Source: Salinicola aestuarinus
GTDB lineage: Bacteria; Pseudomonadota; Gammaproteobacteria; Pseudomonadales; Halomonadaceae
Length of the DNA stretch: 64,000 nt
Reading direction: 5' to 3'
Assembly: GCF_003206645.1 (NCBI RefSeq)
Contig: NZ_PZJP01000001.1
Coordinates: 117,831 to 181,830 of the forward strand
How positions within the stretch are numbered: position 1 is the stretch's first letter; each line of letters opens with the position of its first letter. The notes beneath the pieces are model-generated. The model saw only the letters and a program-made list of their open reading frames with translations, had not been told where the DNA came from and searched no databases. Below, in pieces: positions 53,563-62,856 of this stretch. The translations under genes and the position numbers were made by a program.

Positions 53563-55203
53563 TTACGCGTTCCACCAGACATGTTCGGCAAACATGTAAC
53601 CCATGAAGCTGCCCAGCGGCACCGTCCGATCCATGCCGCCGATGCGCGAATCAAAGCCTTCGAGATCGCTCAGAAAGACCGGAATACCGATCCCGCTGTG
53701 GTCATGGATCAGGGTCTGCATGTCGGCATACATCTGCTGGCGCTTGCTGGGATCGGGCTCGCTGCGCGAGGCGACCAGCAGCTGATCGAACTGCGCATTG
53801 CTCCAGCCGGACTCGTTCCAGGGCGCACCGGAGGCGAAGAACTGGGACAGCAGAATGTTGGCGGTAGGGCGCGGGTTGATGTTGCCGAAGCCCAGCGGAT
53901 GCTTCATCCAGTGGTTGGACCAGTAACCGTCCGCGGGCACCCGATTGAGGTTCAGATTGAGCCCGGCCTGCGACGCCGACTGCTGCAGCAGCTGGCCCAT
54001 CTCTTCGGAGTAGTTGGCCGCCGGCGAGACGACCAGCGAAGTACGGGCGCCGGCCACGCCCGCCTTTTTCAGCAGGGACGCGGCACGCTCGGGGTCGTAC
54101 TCTCGCTGCGGCAACCCGTCGAAGTAGTAGGGCGAGGAGGGAGCGATCGGCTGATCGTTGGCGATCTCGCCGTAACCGCGAAGCGCGACGCGCTTGATCT
54201 GTTCACGATCGAAGAGATATTTCATCGCCTCGACGAATTCAGGCCGGCTACCCGGCTGCTGATCGACACGCATGATCAGATCGGTGTAGTTACCCGAGTT
54301 GGTCGCCTTGATCTGGCTTCCTTCCATTTGACCGATGCGGTCCGCGTTACGCCCCGAGAGGTTGTTGATCATCTGGACGTCGCCGGAGAGCAGCGCATTG
54401 ACCCGCGCCGACTCGTCGCTGATCCCTACCGTTTCGATCGCGTCGAGATAGGGACGCCCCTCGCGCCAGTAATTCTCGTTGCGAACCGCCACCGAGCGCA
54501 CGCCGGGGGCAAACTCCTGGCAGGTGAAGGGGCCGGTGCCGATACCCTGGGAGAAATCGGTGGTGCCGTCGGGCACGATGACCAGATGCGACACGGCGAG
54601 CAGTGCCGGCAGCTCGATATTGGGGGAAACGAGATTGAACTCGACGCGCTGCTGGTCCACTCGCCGCACGCTCTCGATCTGCTCGACCATCGAGAGGACC
54701 TTGGAGCCGACCACCGGCTCCTTGTGGCGCATGATCGAGTAGACCACGTCCTCTGGCGTCAGCGACTTGCCATTGTGGAAGGTGACCCCCTGGCGGAGCG
54801 TGAAGACCCAGTGCCCGCCGTTGTCGGTGGTCTCAAACGTCTCCGCGAGGCAGGGCTGGGGATGCAGCTGTTCGTCGAACTGGGTCAGGCCGTTATAGAA
54901 GGTGAAGGCCCGCACGTAGTCGATCGCCGTGGCGCCCTTGGCCGGGTCCAGCGTTTCGGCGGCCGAGGAGGAGTGCGCGGCGACGCGGATCCGCCCCCCG
55001 CGTTTGGGCGTGCCCTGCCCGGCCGCGTCGGCCGCGAAGGCGCGGCCGACGCCGGGCAGGCTGCCGGCACCCGCCATCAGCACGCCTGCAGCGCCCAGCA
55101 TCTTCAGCGCGTCGCGACGCGAGAGACCGCGCTGCATGGCACGATAAACCTCGAGACTCTGCTCTGGAGAGACGAGTCGATCATCGTTCTTGTCGTGTTT
55201 CAT
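53563..55203 (-). CDS. Opp/Dpp ABC transporter substrate-binding protein, Tat-exported
   Basis: A 546-residue SBP_bac_5 protein. The N-terminus has a Tat motif (SRRDALKMLGAAGVLMAG, twin arginines at about 29-30 from Met1), then an AFA cleavage site, so it is exported folded. Family segments are GLTQFDEQLHPQPCLAETFE, VTFHNGKSLTPEDVVYS and GTGPFTCQEF. AAGGAG precedes ATG 55203. Tat-exported Opp binding proteins are less common than Sec ones and may carry a bound ligand or metal. The ligand is unknown; downstream oxidases suggest an amine. Confidence 0.9.
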   Translation of the reverse strand: MKHDKNDDRLVSPEQSLEVYRAMQRGLSRRDALKMLGAAGVLMAGAGSLPGVGRAFAADAAGQGTPKRGGRIRVAAHSSSAAETLDPAKGATAIDYVRAFTFYNGLTQFDEQLHPQPCLAETFETTDNGGHWVFTLRQGVTFHNGKSLTPEDVVYSIMRHKEPVVGSKVLSMVEQIESVRRVDQQRVEFNLVSPNIELPALLAVSHLVIVPDGTTDFSQGIGTGPFTCQEFAPGVRSVAVRNENYWREGRPYLDAIETVGISDESARVNALLSGDVQMINNLSGRNADRIGQMEGSQIKATNSGNYTDLIMRVDQQPGSRPEFVEAMKYLFDREQIKRVALRGYGEIANDQPIAPSSPYYFDGLPQREYDPERAASLLKKAGVAGARTSLVVSPAANYSEEMGQLLQQSASQAGLNLNLNRVPADGYWSNHWMKHPLGFGNINPRPTANILLSQFFASGAPWNESGWSNAQFDQLLVASRSEPDPSKRQQMYADMQTLIHDHSGIGIPVFLSDLEGFDSRIGGMDRTVPLGSFMGYMFAEHVWWNA

Positions 55204-55374
55204 GAGCCTTCTCCTTCTGCCTGAAATTGTTATTGCATTCGGAAACAGCGCTGCATCGTCGGTGGGCTCTTCCACCGTCCTGATTGTTCGGTCTCTCTGT
55301 CGACTTCGCCGCTGCGGCGCGGGTCATGCGGGCCGCCAGCCACGCGTTGTCGCGTTCGACGTCGACGTGACAGC

Positions 55375-56649
55375 TCAGCGAAGTCGGTCCTGCAGTCGGT
55401 ACCAGCCGCCGACCAGCGGCAGGAACCAGGGTTTACCGAAGTGGCCGGGAATCGCGGGCCACTCCTCGCTTTGCCAGGGCGTGTCTCGGCGGTGCCCCAG
55501 CATCATCTCCGCCATCATGCGGCCCATGTGGACCGACATCTGTACGCCGTGACCGCTGAATCCCATCACGTAGTACATGCCGTCGTGGCGCCCCGCGTGC
55601 GGTAGTCGGTCGCGACTCATGTCGACCAGACCGCCCCAGCAGTAATCCAGCTGCGTGGCACTCAGCTGAGGAAAGGTCTCGCGAAGGCCGCGGCGCAGAA
55701 TCTCGCCGCTCTTGGCATCGGATTGGCTGCCCGACATGGCAAAACGGGCGCGACCGCCGAACAGCAGACGATTGTCGGGTGTCAGCCGGAAATAGTGGCC
55801 GACGATACGACTGGTCACGCAGGCCCGTTGGTTGGGAATCATCTGCTGGCACTGCTCGCTGGCGAGCGGTTCGGTGACGACGATGAAGCTGCCCACCGGT
55901 GCCAGACGGCGACGGAACCAGTTCAGCGGTCCGACCTGCGATGCCCCCGTCGCCAGCAGTACGTTATCGGCGTGGAACTCACTGCCGGGCGTGGTCAACC
56001 GGTATCGCTCGCCCTCGCGTTCGACGCCGGTCATGGGCGTGTGTTCGAACAGGTGAGCGCCATGCCTCACCGCGGCATCGGCCAGACCGGCACCGAAGCG
56101 TCCGACGTGCATCTGACCGCCGTTTTTCTGCCACAGCGCACCGTGGAAGAGGGGCGAATCCACTTCCCGGCGCGCCTCTGCCTGCGACAGCATGGCAACG
56201 TCGGGATCGACGTCTCGCCGAATCGCTTCATAGGTGCGCGCCAGCTTGTCGTAATGCTCCGGCTTCGCGGCGAGCTTGAGCTTGCCCCGGCGCAGGTAGT
56301 CGCAGGCGATCTCTTCTTCCTCGATCAGCTGTTCGACCGAGGCGACGGCATCGCTGTAGCTGCGGTAGTGGCGCGCCGCCCGCTCGCGACCCAACTGGTC
56401 GACCATGGCGGCATAGTCCTGCGCCACCCCGGTATTGCACTGCCCGCCGTTGCGCCCCGAGGCCTCGCCGACCACGCGCCCCGCCTCCAGCAGCGCCACG
56501 CGGGCGCCCTCCCTGGCCAGGGTGCGAGCCGCCGCGAGACCGGTAAAACCACCGCCGATGATCGCCACGTCGTAGTGACCCTCGGGGGGGTGGTCGCGCC
56601 CCCCGCTGAAGGCTGGCGCCGTATCCAGCCAGTAGGACTCGAGTTTCAT
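55375..56649 (-). CDS. FAD-dependent amine oxidase (DAO family, PuuB-like)
   Basis: A 424-residue flavoprotein with the FAD motif VAIIGGGFTGL at about residues 28-38 and SGRNGGQCNTG, typical of the PuuB (gamma-glutamylputrescine oxidase) branch, and a C-terminal YVMGFSGHGVQMSVHMG closing the FAD site. It oxidises a primary or secondary amine to an aldehyde, releasing ammonia or amine and hydrogen peroxide. GGGAGGA precedes ATG 56649. It lies between the HAD enzyme gene and the binding-protein gene on the same strand. The true substrate is unproven. Confidence 0.87.
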   Translation of the reverse strand: MKLESYWLDTAPAFSGGRDHPPEGHYDVAIIGGGFTGLAAARTLAREGARVALLEAGRVVGEASGRNGGQCNTGVAQDYAAMVDQLGRERAARHYRSYSDAVASVEQLIEEEEIACDYLRRGKLKLAAKPEHYDKLARTYEAIRRDVDPDVAMLSQAEARREVDSPLFHGALWQKNGGQMHVGRFGAGLADAAVRHGAHLFEHTPMTGVEREGERYRLTTPGSEFHADNVLLATGASQVGPLNWFRRRLAPVGSFIVVTEPLASEQCQQMIPNQRACVTSRIVGHYFRLTPDNRLLFGGRARFAMSGSQSDAKSGEILRRGLRETFPQLSATQLDYCWGGLVDMSRDRLPHAGRHDGMYYVMGFSGHGVQMSVHMGRMMAEMMLGHRRDTPWQSEEWPAIPGHFGKPWFLPLVGGWYRLQDRLR

Positions 56650-56681
56650 GGGCGTCCTCCCTTCAGGGGTTGCTGGATCGA

Positions 56682-57356
56682 TTAGAGACCGACCAGTGCA
56701 GGCAGACCGCGGATGTCGGCGATCTCGGTCGCGCCGTAGCCCTGACAGAAGCCTTCATGATGGCGGGCGACGAAGGCCTTGTTCTCGATCCCCATGACAT
56801 GCGCCGACATCAAGTCGTAGCGAAAGCTCGACGACACGTGGAGCAGTTCGTCCGGCCGGCAATCCAGGGTGTCGATCATCGCTTCGAAAGCGGCCAGACG
56901 CGGCTTGTAGATCTTGAAGGTGTCCGCGGTGAAGACCTGATGGAACGGCACCTCGAGCTTGCGGACGTTATCCATGATCTGGCTGTCGTCGGCGTTGGAG
57001 TAGATCACCAGCGGAATCTTGTCGGCGATCTTGGCAAGCCCCTCGATCACGTCCGGGTGCGGCCCCCAGGTCGGGACTGCCTCGTAATAACGCATCCCCT
57101 CGTTGTCGCGATACTCGACGCCCCAGCGCTGGCAGGTCCGCTCCAGCGCGGCACACAGGACTTCCGAGTAGGGCTTCCAGGGCCCCAGCACTTCATCGAA
57201 GCGGTAGGCGCCGAAGGATTGGATGAAGGCCTCCATGCGCGCGGCATCGGGAATACGATCGGCAAAGAGTTCGCGGGTCAGGCTGCCCATCTGAAAGTTG
57301 GTCAGCGTGCCGTAGCAGTCGAAGGTGATGTACTTCGGGCGCATGATGTCGCTCAT
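56682..57356 (-). CDS. HAD hydrolase, type II haloacid dehalogenase-like
   Basis: A 224-residue HAD protein. FDCYGTLTN holds the nucleophile Asp, VIYSNADDSQI is motif II, KIYKPRLAAFE gives the lysine, and HVSSSFRYDLMSAH is motif IV. The pattern FDCYGTL and KPDP-like loop belong to the L-2-haloacid dehalogenase branch. In this oxidase operon a phosphatase or C-N/C-halide hydrolase step is equally possible. CAGGACGAGA precedes ATG 57356. The following oxidase gene is 32 bases away. Confidence 0.82.
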   Translation of the reverse strand: MSDIMRPKYITFDCYGTLTNFQMGSLTRELFADRIPDAARMEAFIQSFGAYRFDEVLGPWKPYSEVLCAALERTCQRWGVEYRDNEGMRYYEAVPTWGPHPDVIEGLAKIADKIPLVIYSNADDSQIMDNVRKLEVPFHQVFTADTFKIYKPRLAAFEAMIDTLDCRPDELLHVSSSFRYDLMSAHVMGIENKAFVARHHEGFCQGYGATEIADIRGLPALVGL

Positions 57357-57536
57357 GGTGTCTCGTCCTGTGTTGTCGTGCCGGGATCGGCGAGGCTTGT
57401 TGTGGACGTCGACCCCGCTGGGGCCATGGATTCATTACATCACTCACTCACCAACCCAGGACGCTGAAACCCTGCCGCTCACTGGTACAAACCACCCTTT
57501 TTCGAGGCGCGAACAGCACAGCCTGCGGCAGTCGCC

Positions 57537-58868
57537 CTACATCATTTCGGGCTGGCGAATCCGGCTTCCCTTGGCGAAGCGCTCGAGATGGTAGGGTGCC
57601 GGGTCCACCACCGGCGTCGCCCCGGTGACCAGATCCGCTGCCAGCTGCCCCGCCGCGGGGCCGATGCCGAAGCCATGCCCGCTGAACCCGGAGGCGATGG
57701 TGAAACCGGGGATGGCGTCCACCGGCGAGATCACCGGCACCATGTCCGGCGTAGTGTCGATCATGCCGCCCCAGGCGCGGGCGATATGCACTCCCTTGAG
57801 CGCGGGGTACTCCGCCTGCAGTCCCGCCAGCGCCGCTCGCGCCTGCGCCATATCGGGGGCGGGGTCGAGAATGCGCTGCCGCTCGAACGGGGAGACCTGG
57901 TCAAACTCCCAGCGCCCGGCGGCCTCGGGGCCGCGGAAGAAGGAGCGCCCGGCGCGGATCTGCAGCTTCTTGGCCAGCTTGCTGCGATAGGCGGCATAGA
58001 ACTTGGTCGCGTAGCGCAGTCCCTGCGGGCTGATCTCGACGCGACCGAAGCCGGGCATCGCCAGCGTGTAGCTACCGTCCAGACGCCGCCGCAGCGCGAC
58101 CTTGGGGGTGGTGAGACAGCCCGGCGTCACCTCGGGACCGGCGGTGGTCTGCAGCGTCGTGCCCATGATGTTGGCCGCGGGTAGCTCGACCCCGTGACGC
58201 CGGCAGAAGCGCGAGCTCCAGGCACCGCCGGCGCAGATCACGCTCGCGGTACGGATCAGCCCGCGCTCGGTCCACACGCCGCTGATGCGCCCGGCCGTCA
58301 TGTCCAGCCCTCGCACGGCGCAGTTCTGGTGGATATAGGCCCCACGCTCCCGCGCGCCGGCCGCGATCGCCGGACAGGCCATCGACGGTTCGGCATGGCC
58401 GTCGGTGGGAGACCAGACGCCGCCGATCCAGCGCGACGTCGTACCGGGCGCCTTGTCGTGCGCCTGTTCGGCGGTGAGCAGCTGACTGTTAAACCCGTGC
58501 GCGCGGGCCTTCTCGCCCCAGGCTTCCCATTTGGCCAGGCTGGCAGGATTGTCGGTGGTATAGACGATACCGCTGCGCCGGAACCCCACGTCGCGCCCGA
58601 TCTCTCCGGACAGCGCCTCCCAGCGGTCGAGACTGTGCATCGCCAGAGGCAACTCGAACATGTCGCGGTTCTGCTGACGCACCCAGCCCCAGTTGCGGCT
58701 GGACTGCTCGCCGCCGATCAGCCCCTTTTCCAGCAGCGCCACCGAGACACCGCGGCACGCCAGCTCATAGGCCGTCGTCGTGCCGACGATGCCGCCACCG
58801 ATGACCACTACATCGACCTGCTCGGGAAAGTTGGCGCTGTCATCGACTGCATCCACATTGACGAACAT
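57537..58868 (-). CDS. FAD-dependent oxidoreductase, DAO family
   Basis: A 443-residue DAO-type flavoprotein. FAD motif VVVIGGGIVGTTTAYELA at about residues 20-37, then GGEQSSRNWGWVRQQ, typical of a sarcosine/glycine-oxidase-like amine oxidase branch, and a C-terminal GFTIASGFSGHGFGIGP closing the cofactor site. It likely oxidises a secondary amine or amino acid. The ribosome-binding site is weak (CAAGAGAG). It lies 67 bases after the aldehyde dehydrogenase gene and 180 bases before the HAD gene on the same strand. Confidence 0.87.
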   Translation of the reverse strand: MFVNVDAVDDSANFPEQVDVVVIGGGIVGTTTAYELACRGVSVALLEKGLIGGEQSSRNWGWVRQQNRDMFELPLAMHSLDRWEALSGEIGRDVGFRRSGIVYTTDNPASLAKWEAWGEKARAHGFNSQLLTAEQAHDKAPGTTSRWIGGVWSPTDGHAEPSMACPAIAAGARERGAYIHQNCAVRGLDMTAGRISGVWTERGLIRTASVICAGGAWSSRFCRRHGVELPAANIMGTTLQTTAGPEVTPGCLTTPKVALRRRLDGSYTLAMPGFGRVEISPQGLRYATKFYAAYRSKLAKKLQIRAGRSFFRGPEAAGRWEFDQVSPFERQRILDPAPDMAQARAALAGLQAEYPALKGVHIARAWGGMIDTTPDMVPVISPVDAIPGFTIASGFSGHGFGIGPAAGQLAADLVTGATPVVDPAPYHLERFAKGSRIRQPEMM

Positions 58869-58935
58869 TCGCTTGCTCTCTTGAAGGTAATTGTCATGGG
58901 TCGCGGCAGCCGAGCCACCGCGACGTGGCCCGGCG

Positions 58936-60408
58936 CTATCCGTCGATGCCGATCAGCACGCTTTTGTGATGCAGGTTGGCCTCGAAGGCCGCCCGCCCGA
59001 GATCGCGACCGATGCCGGAGCGCTTGTAGCCGCCTGTCGGCAGAATGTAGTCATTGCTGCGCCCGTAGCGATTGACCCAGACGGTACCGGCGCTGAGCCG
59101 CCGCGTCGCCCGCAGCGCGCGGCTGATATCCGCGGTATGCACACCGGCCGCCAGGCCGTAGACCTCGTGTTCCGCCAGCGCCAGGGCCTCCTCCTCGGTG
59201 TCGAACGTCTGCACGCTGAGCACCGGGCCAAAGATCTCCTCTTCCACGGCGGGATTCCGAGCACTCTGGACCTGCAGAATGGTGGGTCGATAGAAGCCGC
59301 CCGCGGCGGTGTCGAAACGCCCGCCGCCTGCCACCACGTCGGCGCCCGCCTCGCGGGCACGAGTGACGACCGACTCGATGCGCTGCATCTGCCCCTCGGA
59401 GACGATCGGCGAAAACCGCGTCCCGCTCTGCCAGGTCAGCCCCGGCGTCAGCGCGTCGAAGCGTGTCTGCAGACGTTCGAGCATCGGTTCGAGCAGCGAG
59501 CGCTCGATGAGCAGCCGAGAGCCCGCCACGCAGACCTGACCGGCATTCCCGGTGATCGCCGCGGCGAGCGTGTCCGCGGTCCGCTCGATATCGGGAATGT
59601 CCGCGAACACCAGCTGCGGACTCTTGCCACCCAGTTCCAGGGTCACCGGCTTGGGCCCGGTCTCTGCGCAGGCGCCCATGATGTGGCGCCCGGTGGCGGT
59701 GGAGCCGGTAAAGGTGATCTTGGCCACATCGGGATGGCGGCACAGCGTATCGCCGGTGGTGGCGCCGTTACCCTGGATCACGTTGAACACCCCGGGCGGC
59801 ATCCCGGCATCGATCGCCAGTGCCGCCAGCCGCACCGCGGTGAAGGGCGTCAGCTCCGACGGTTTCAATACCACGGTATTGCCCGCCGCCAGTGCCGGGG
59901 CCACTTTCCAGCAGGTCATGCTGAGCGGGAAGTTCCAGGGGGCGATCGCGCCGACCACACCGAGCGGCTCGGCAATCTGCATGCCCAGGCTAGCGTGGCC
60001 GGTCGCCGCCACCTCACCCCCATGCTTGTCGGCGAACTCGGCGAAAAAGCGGATGCCTTCGGCGGTGTAGGGGACGTCCCAGGCCCGCGCCTGATCGATG
60101 GGCCGGGTCGATCCCAGCGCTTCCAGCGCCGCCAGATAGTCGATGTCCGCGTCGATCAGATCGGCCCATCGGCGCATGACGCGGGCCCGCTCGCGGGGCG
60201 GTTGGCTTGCCCAGCCGCTCGTCTGAAAGGCCCGTCGGGCGCTGGCCACGGCCTCATCGACACGTTCGGCGTCCGCCATTGGCAGCTCTGCATAGGGCGC
60301 CGCGTCCGACGGGCGGGAGACACCGAGTGCCCCCGGCCCGCGCACGAGCGCCGCGTGAATGTAGTGTCCGTTGGGAATCTCAATGCGGTCGGGATCGAAG
60401 CTCGCCAT
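58936..60408 (-). CDS. NAD(P)-dependent aldehyde dehydrogenase (PuuC/betaine-aldehyde type)
   Basis: A 490-residue aldehyde dehydrogenase. FTGSTATGRH binds the cofactor, VTLELGGKSPQLV contains the catalytic Glu and GNAGQVCVAGSR the catalytic Cys. C-terminal YGLAAGVHT and TVWVNRY are family features. AAGG precedes ATG 60408; the short upstream extension is not needed. It heads the minus-strand operon with two amine oxidases, so it probably oxidises the aldehyde they make to an acid. Two transporters and GNAT/HDAC partners nearby fit polyamine-like breakdown. Confidence 0.9.
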   Translation of the reverse strand: MASFDPDRIEIPNGHYIHAALVRGPGALGVSRPSDAAPYAELPMADAERVDEAVASARRAFQTSGWASQPPRERARVMRRWADLIDADIDYLAALEALGSTRPIDQARAWDVPYTAEGIRFFAEFADKHGGEVAATGHASLGMQIAEPLGVVGAIAPWNFPLSMTCWKVAPALAAGNTVVLKPSELTPFTAVRLAALAIDAGMPPGVFNVIQGNGATTGDTLCRHPDVAKITFTGSTATGRHIMGACAETGPKPVTLELGGKSPQLVFADIPDIERTADTLAAAITGNAGQVCVAGSRLLIERSLLEPMLERLQTRFDALTPGLTWQSGTRFSPIVSEGQMQRIESVVTRAREAGADVVAGGGRFDTAAGGFYRPTILQVQSARNPAVEEEIFGPVLSVQTFDTEEEALALAEHEVYGLAAGVHTADISRALRATRRLSAGTVWVNRYGRSNDYILPTGGYKRSGIGRDLGRAAFEANLHHKSVLIGIDG

Positions 60409-60673
60409 GATCGGCCTTAGCGTTGGGAGAAGGGACGCCCCCAGCGCGGCAAGGGCCAAGCACCAGGGGGGACGGATGACTCCATCCTAGGGCGAAAGCC
60501 CCAGCACAGGGTGCCGACTCGCCCGCCGCTGAACGCAGGTGATGCGTCAAAAGAGCGGCACACCGGGGGAATCTGCCGAATCCTTGTCATCCAGCGATCC
60601 GGCATGGAATTGCGCGGACAACGCTCAGTAGAGTGACTCGCCTAACTGCCGTCGACGACAGGAGAACGCCGAG

Positions 60674-61531
60674 ATGAACCGCCTTTCGACCGTGGAGACC
60701 GCCCTCTCCTCCCGTGATGCCACGCTGGGCTACCGACGTTTCGAGACGGCGGATCTCGACGACGCCCTGACGCTGTCGCAGCGTCTGGGCTGGCCGCATC
60801 GCCGTGAGGACTGGGCGCAGATGCTGGAGGTAGGCAGTGGACTGGCGCTGCGCAGCGAGACCGGCGCGCTGGTCGGCACCGGCTTCTGTATCGACCAGGG
60901 GGCCATGGCGACCCTCGGACTGATCGTGGTCGACGACGCCTGGCAGGGGCGCGGCCTGGGGCGCGAAATGATGGAGCGACTGATGCAACTGGCCGGCGAA
61001 CGCCCCGTGTCACTGGTCGCGACCACGGCCGGCGCCCCGCTCTACCGCAAGATGGGGTTCGAAACCTGTGGTCTGGTCTGCCAGTACCAGGGGGTCATCG
61101 AACCGACGGCGGGGCCGACATCGCCGGCGCTGCGGCGATTCGGCCCAGAGGATCGCGAAGCGCTGCTCTCGCTCGCCCCCGATAACGCGGTCCATGGACT
61201 CGCGGTGAACTCGGCGCTTGAGGGCGTCCTGCTGGATAACAGCGGGGAGATCGAAGGCGTCGCACTCTGGCGCGCCTTCGGTCGCGGATACCATATTGGC
61301 CCGGTCCTCGCCGACTCCGCATCAACGACCCGCGCGCTGATCGAAGCGCTGCTCGCCGCCCATCCCGGCGACTTCGTGCGTCTGGATCTGGTCGACCCGC
61401 CCGCTGACGATACCTGGCTGCAGGCTGCCGGGTTGCGCTGTGTCGATCGCGTCGAGCAGATGCATCGCGGCACACTGCCCGTGACCGACGGCCCGCGACG
61501 CGCGGGCCTGATGACGCAGGCGATGGGGTGA
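60674..61531 (+). CDS. Double-domain GNAT acetyltransferase (copy 2)
   Basis: A 285-residue protein with an N-terminal GNAT domain (acetyl-CoA loop DDAWQGRGLGREMMERLM) and a C-terminal GNAT-like half (RAFGRGYHIGPVLAD). It is a paralog of the protein at 47767-48654 (see shared GRG--IGPV, FVRLD and QM). It precedes the amidohydrolase gene by four bases and is probably co-transcribed with it. The 265-bp gap 60409-60673 between it and the divergent aldehyde dehydrogenase gene shows no recognisable site. Confidence 0.83.
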   Translation: MNRLSTVETALSSRDATLGYRRFETADLDDALTLSQRLGWPHRREDWAQMLEVGSGLALRSETGALVGTGFCIDQGAMATLGLIVVDDAWQGRGLGREMMERLMQLAGERPVSLVATTAGAPLYRKMGFETCGLVCQYQGVIEPTAGPTSPALRRFGPEDREALLSLAPDNAVHGLAVNSALEGVLLDNSGEIEGVALWRAFGRGYHIGPVLADSASTTRALIEALLAAHPGDFVRLDLVDPPADDTWLQAAGLRCVDRVEQMHRGTLPVTDGPRRAGLMTQAMG

Positions 61532-61535
61532 GCGC

Positions 61536-62855
61536 ATGCCGGATTCGCTGACCCACCTGATCGACGACCTGCTGCCCGCCGTGATCGACTGGCGGCGGGA
61601 TTTTCACCGCCACCCGGAGCAGGGCTGGACCGAGTTTCGCACCGCCAGCCTCGTCGCCGAGCGGCTCGAGTCACTCGGCTTCACGGTCCATCACGGTGAC
61701 GCAGTGGTCGACCGCGACGCGCGGCTGGGCGTCCCCGACGGCGCAACGCTTGATGCCGCGCTGGCCCGCGCCAGAGAACAGGGGGCGATCGAGCGCTGGC
61801 TCCCGGCCATGGCCGGTGGGCTGACCGGCGTGACCGGCATCCTGGATACCGGCAGGCCCGGGCCGACGACCGCCTTTCGGTTCGACCTTGATGCCCTGCC
61901 GATCACGGAGAGCGGCGATGCCACGCACAGTCCCGCCGAGCTGGGCTTTCGATCGCGCAACGAAGGCTCGATGCACGCCTGCGCCCACGACGGCCATACC
62001 GCGCTCGGCCTGGGCCTGGCAACGCTGTTGCAGCGCCTCGAAGCCACGCTGACGGGACGCCTCAAGCTGATCTTCCAGCCCGCGGAAGAGGGAGTCCGCG
62101 GCGCCGGGGCGATGGTCGCCGCCGGCGTGGTCGATGACGTCGACCACCTGGTTGCCACCCACCTCGGCCTCGGGCAGCCACCGGCGACGCTCGTCTGCGG
62201 TGCCGACGGATTTCTCGCGACCACCAAGCTCGACGCCACGTTCCGGGGACGCGCCGCGCATGCCGGCGGCCAGCCGGAAAAAGGCCGCAACGCCTTGCTG
62301 GCCGCCGCGCAGGCGGTTCAGGGGCTTCACGCCATCGCCCCCCACGCGGACGGCCCCTCGCGGCTCAACGTCGGTCGACTCGAGGGCGGCAGCGGGCGCA
62401 ACGTGGTTCCCGACTCGGCCATCATGCAGCTGGAGACCCGCGGCGCGACCACCGCCATCAACGACTACGTCGAAGCGCGTGCCCGAGAGGTTCTGGAAGG
62501 CGCGGCCCGCATGCAGGGGGTCGAGGTCGCCGTCGAGCGCGTCGGCGCGGCGGTCGAGTGTCCCTCGAGCCCGAACTTGATCCACCGGATCGCCCACACC
62601 GTGGAGCGCCGCCTCCCGTCGATGCAGCTGATCTGTCCGGACAAGACGCCCGTCGGTTCCGAAGACGCCACGCTGCTGATGCGCCGAGTGATCGAGCGCG
62701 GCGGCGAAGCCGCCTATCTCATCGTGGGCACCCGGTTGGCGGCCGGCCACCATCACCCCGCGTTCGATTTCGACGAGGCCACACTACCGAGCGCCCTGGA
62801 GATCCTCGCCAGCGCCGCACAGGCGCTCAACGGGCAGGCCGCCGCCGACAGCTGA
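61536..62855 (+). CDS. M20-type amidohydrolase, AbgA-like (aminobenzoyl-glutamate hydrolase subunit A family)
   Basis: A 439-residue M20D amidohydrolase. VIDWRRDFHRHPEQGWTEF near the start, the metal site MHACAHDGHTALG, FQPAEEGVRGAG and the late HHPAFDFDE are typical. Length and LGLATLLQRLEA match AbgA. It cleaves an amide such as p-aminobenzoyl-glutamate or another N-acyl amino acid. It follows the GNAT gene by four bases. AbgA normally works with AbgB, and no AbgB partner is adjacent, so an N-acyl-amino acid substrate is also possible. Confidence 0.85.
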   Translation: MPDSLTHLIDDLLPAVIDWRRDFHRHPEQGWTEFRTASLVAERLESLGFTVHHGDAVVDRDARLGVPDGATLDAALARAREQGAIERWLPAMAGGLTGVTGILDTGRPGPTTAFRFDLDALPITESGDATHSPAELGFRSRNEGSMHACAHDGHTALGLGLATLLQRLEATLTGRLKLIFQPAEEGVRGAGAMVAAGVVDDVDHLVATHLGLGQPPATLVCGADGFLATTKLDATFRGRAAHAGGQPEKGRNALLAAAQAVQGLHAIAPHADGPSRLNVGRLEGGSGRNVVPDSAIMQLETRGATTAINDYVEARAREVLEGAARMQGVEVAVERVGAAVECPSSPNLIHRIAHTVERRLPSMQLICPDKTPVGSEDATLLMRRVIERGGEAAYLIVGTRLAAGHHHPAFDFDEATLPSALEILASAAQALNGQAAADS

Positions 62856-62856
62856 G

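Noticed and set aside
53581..55224. Long antisense open frame opposite the Tat binding-protein gene
   Set aside because: Shadow of a well-supported SBP_bac_5 gene. Composition is Arg/Gly/His-rich with no domain signature.
56682..57356. Evidence for halogenated-compound degradation
   Set aside because: Type II haloacid dehalogenase naming rests on family resemblance. HAD enzymes have many roles and nothing else nearby points to halogens.
58891..60420. Long antisense open frame opposite the aldehyde dehydrogenase gene
   Set aside because: The aldehyde dehydrogenase has catalytic Cys and Glu motifs; the opposite frame has none.
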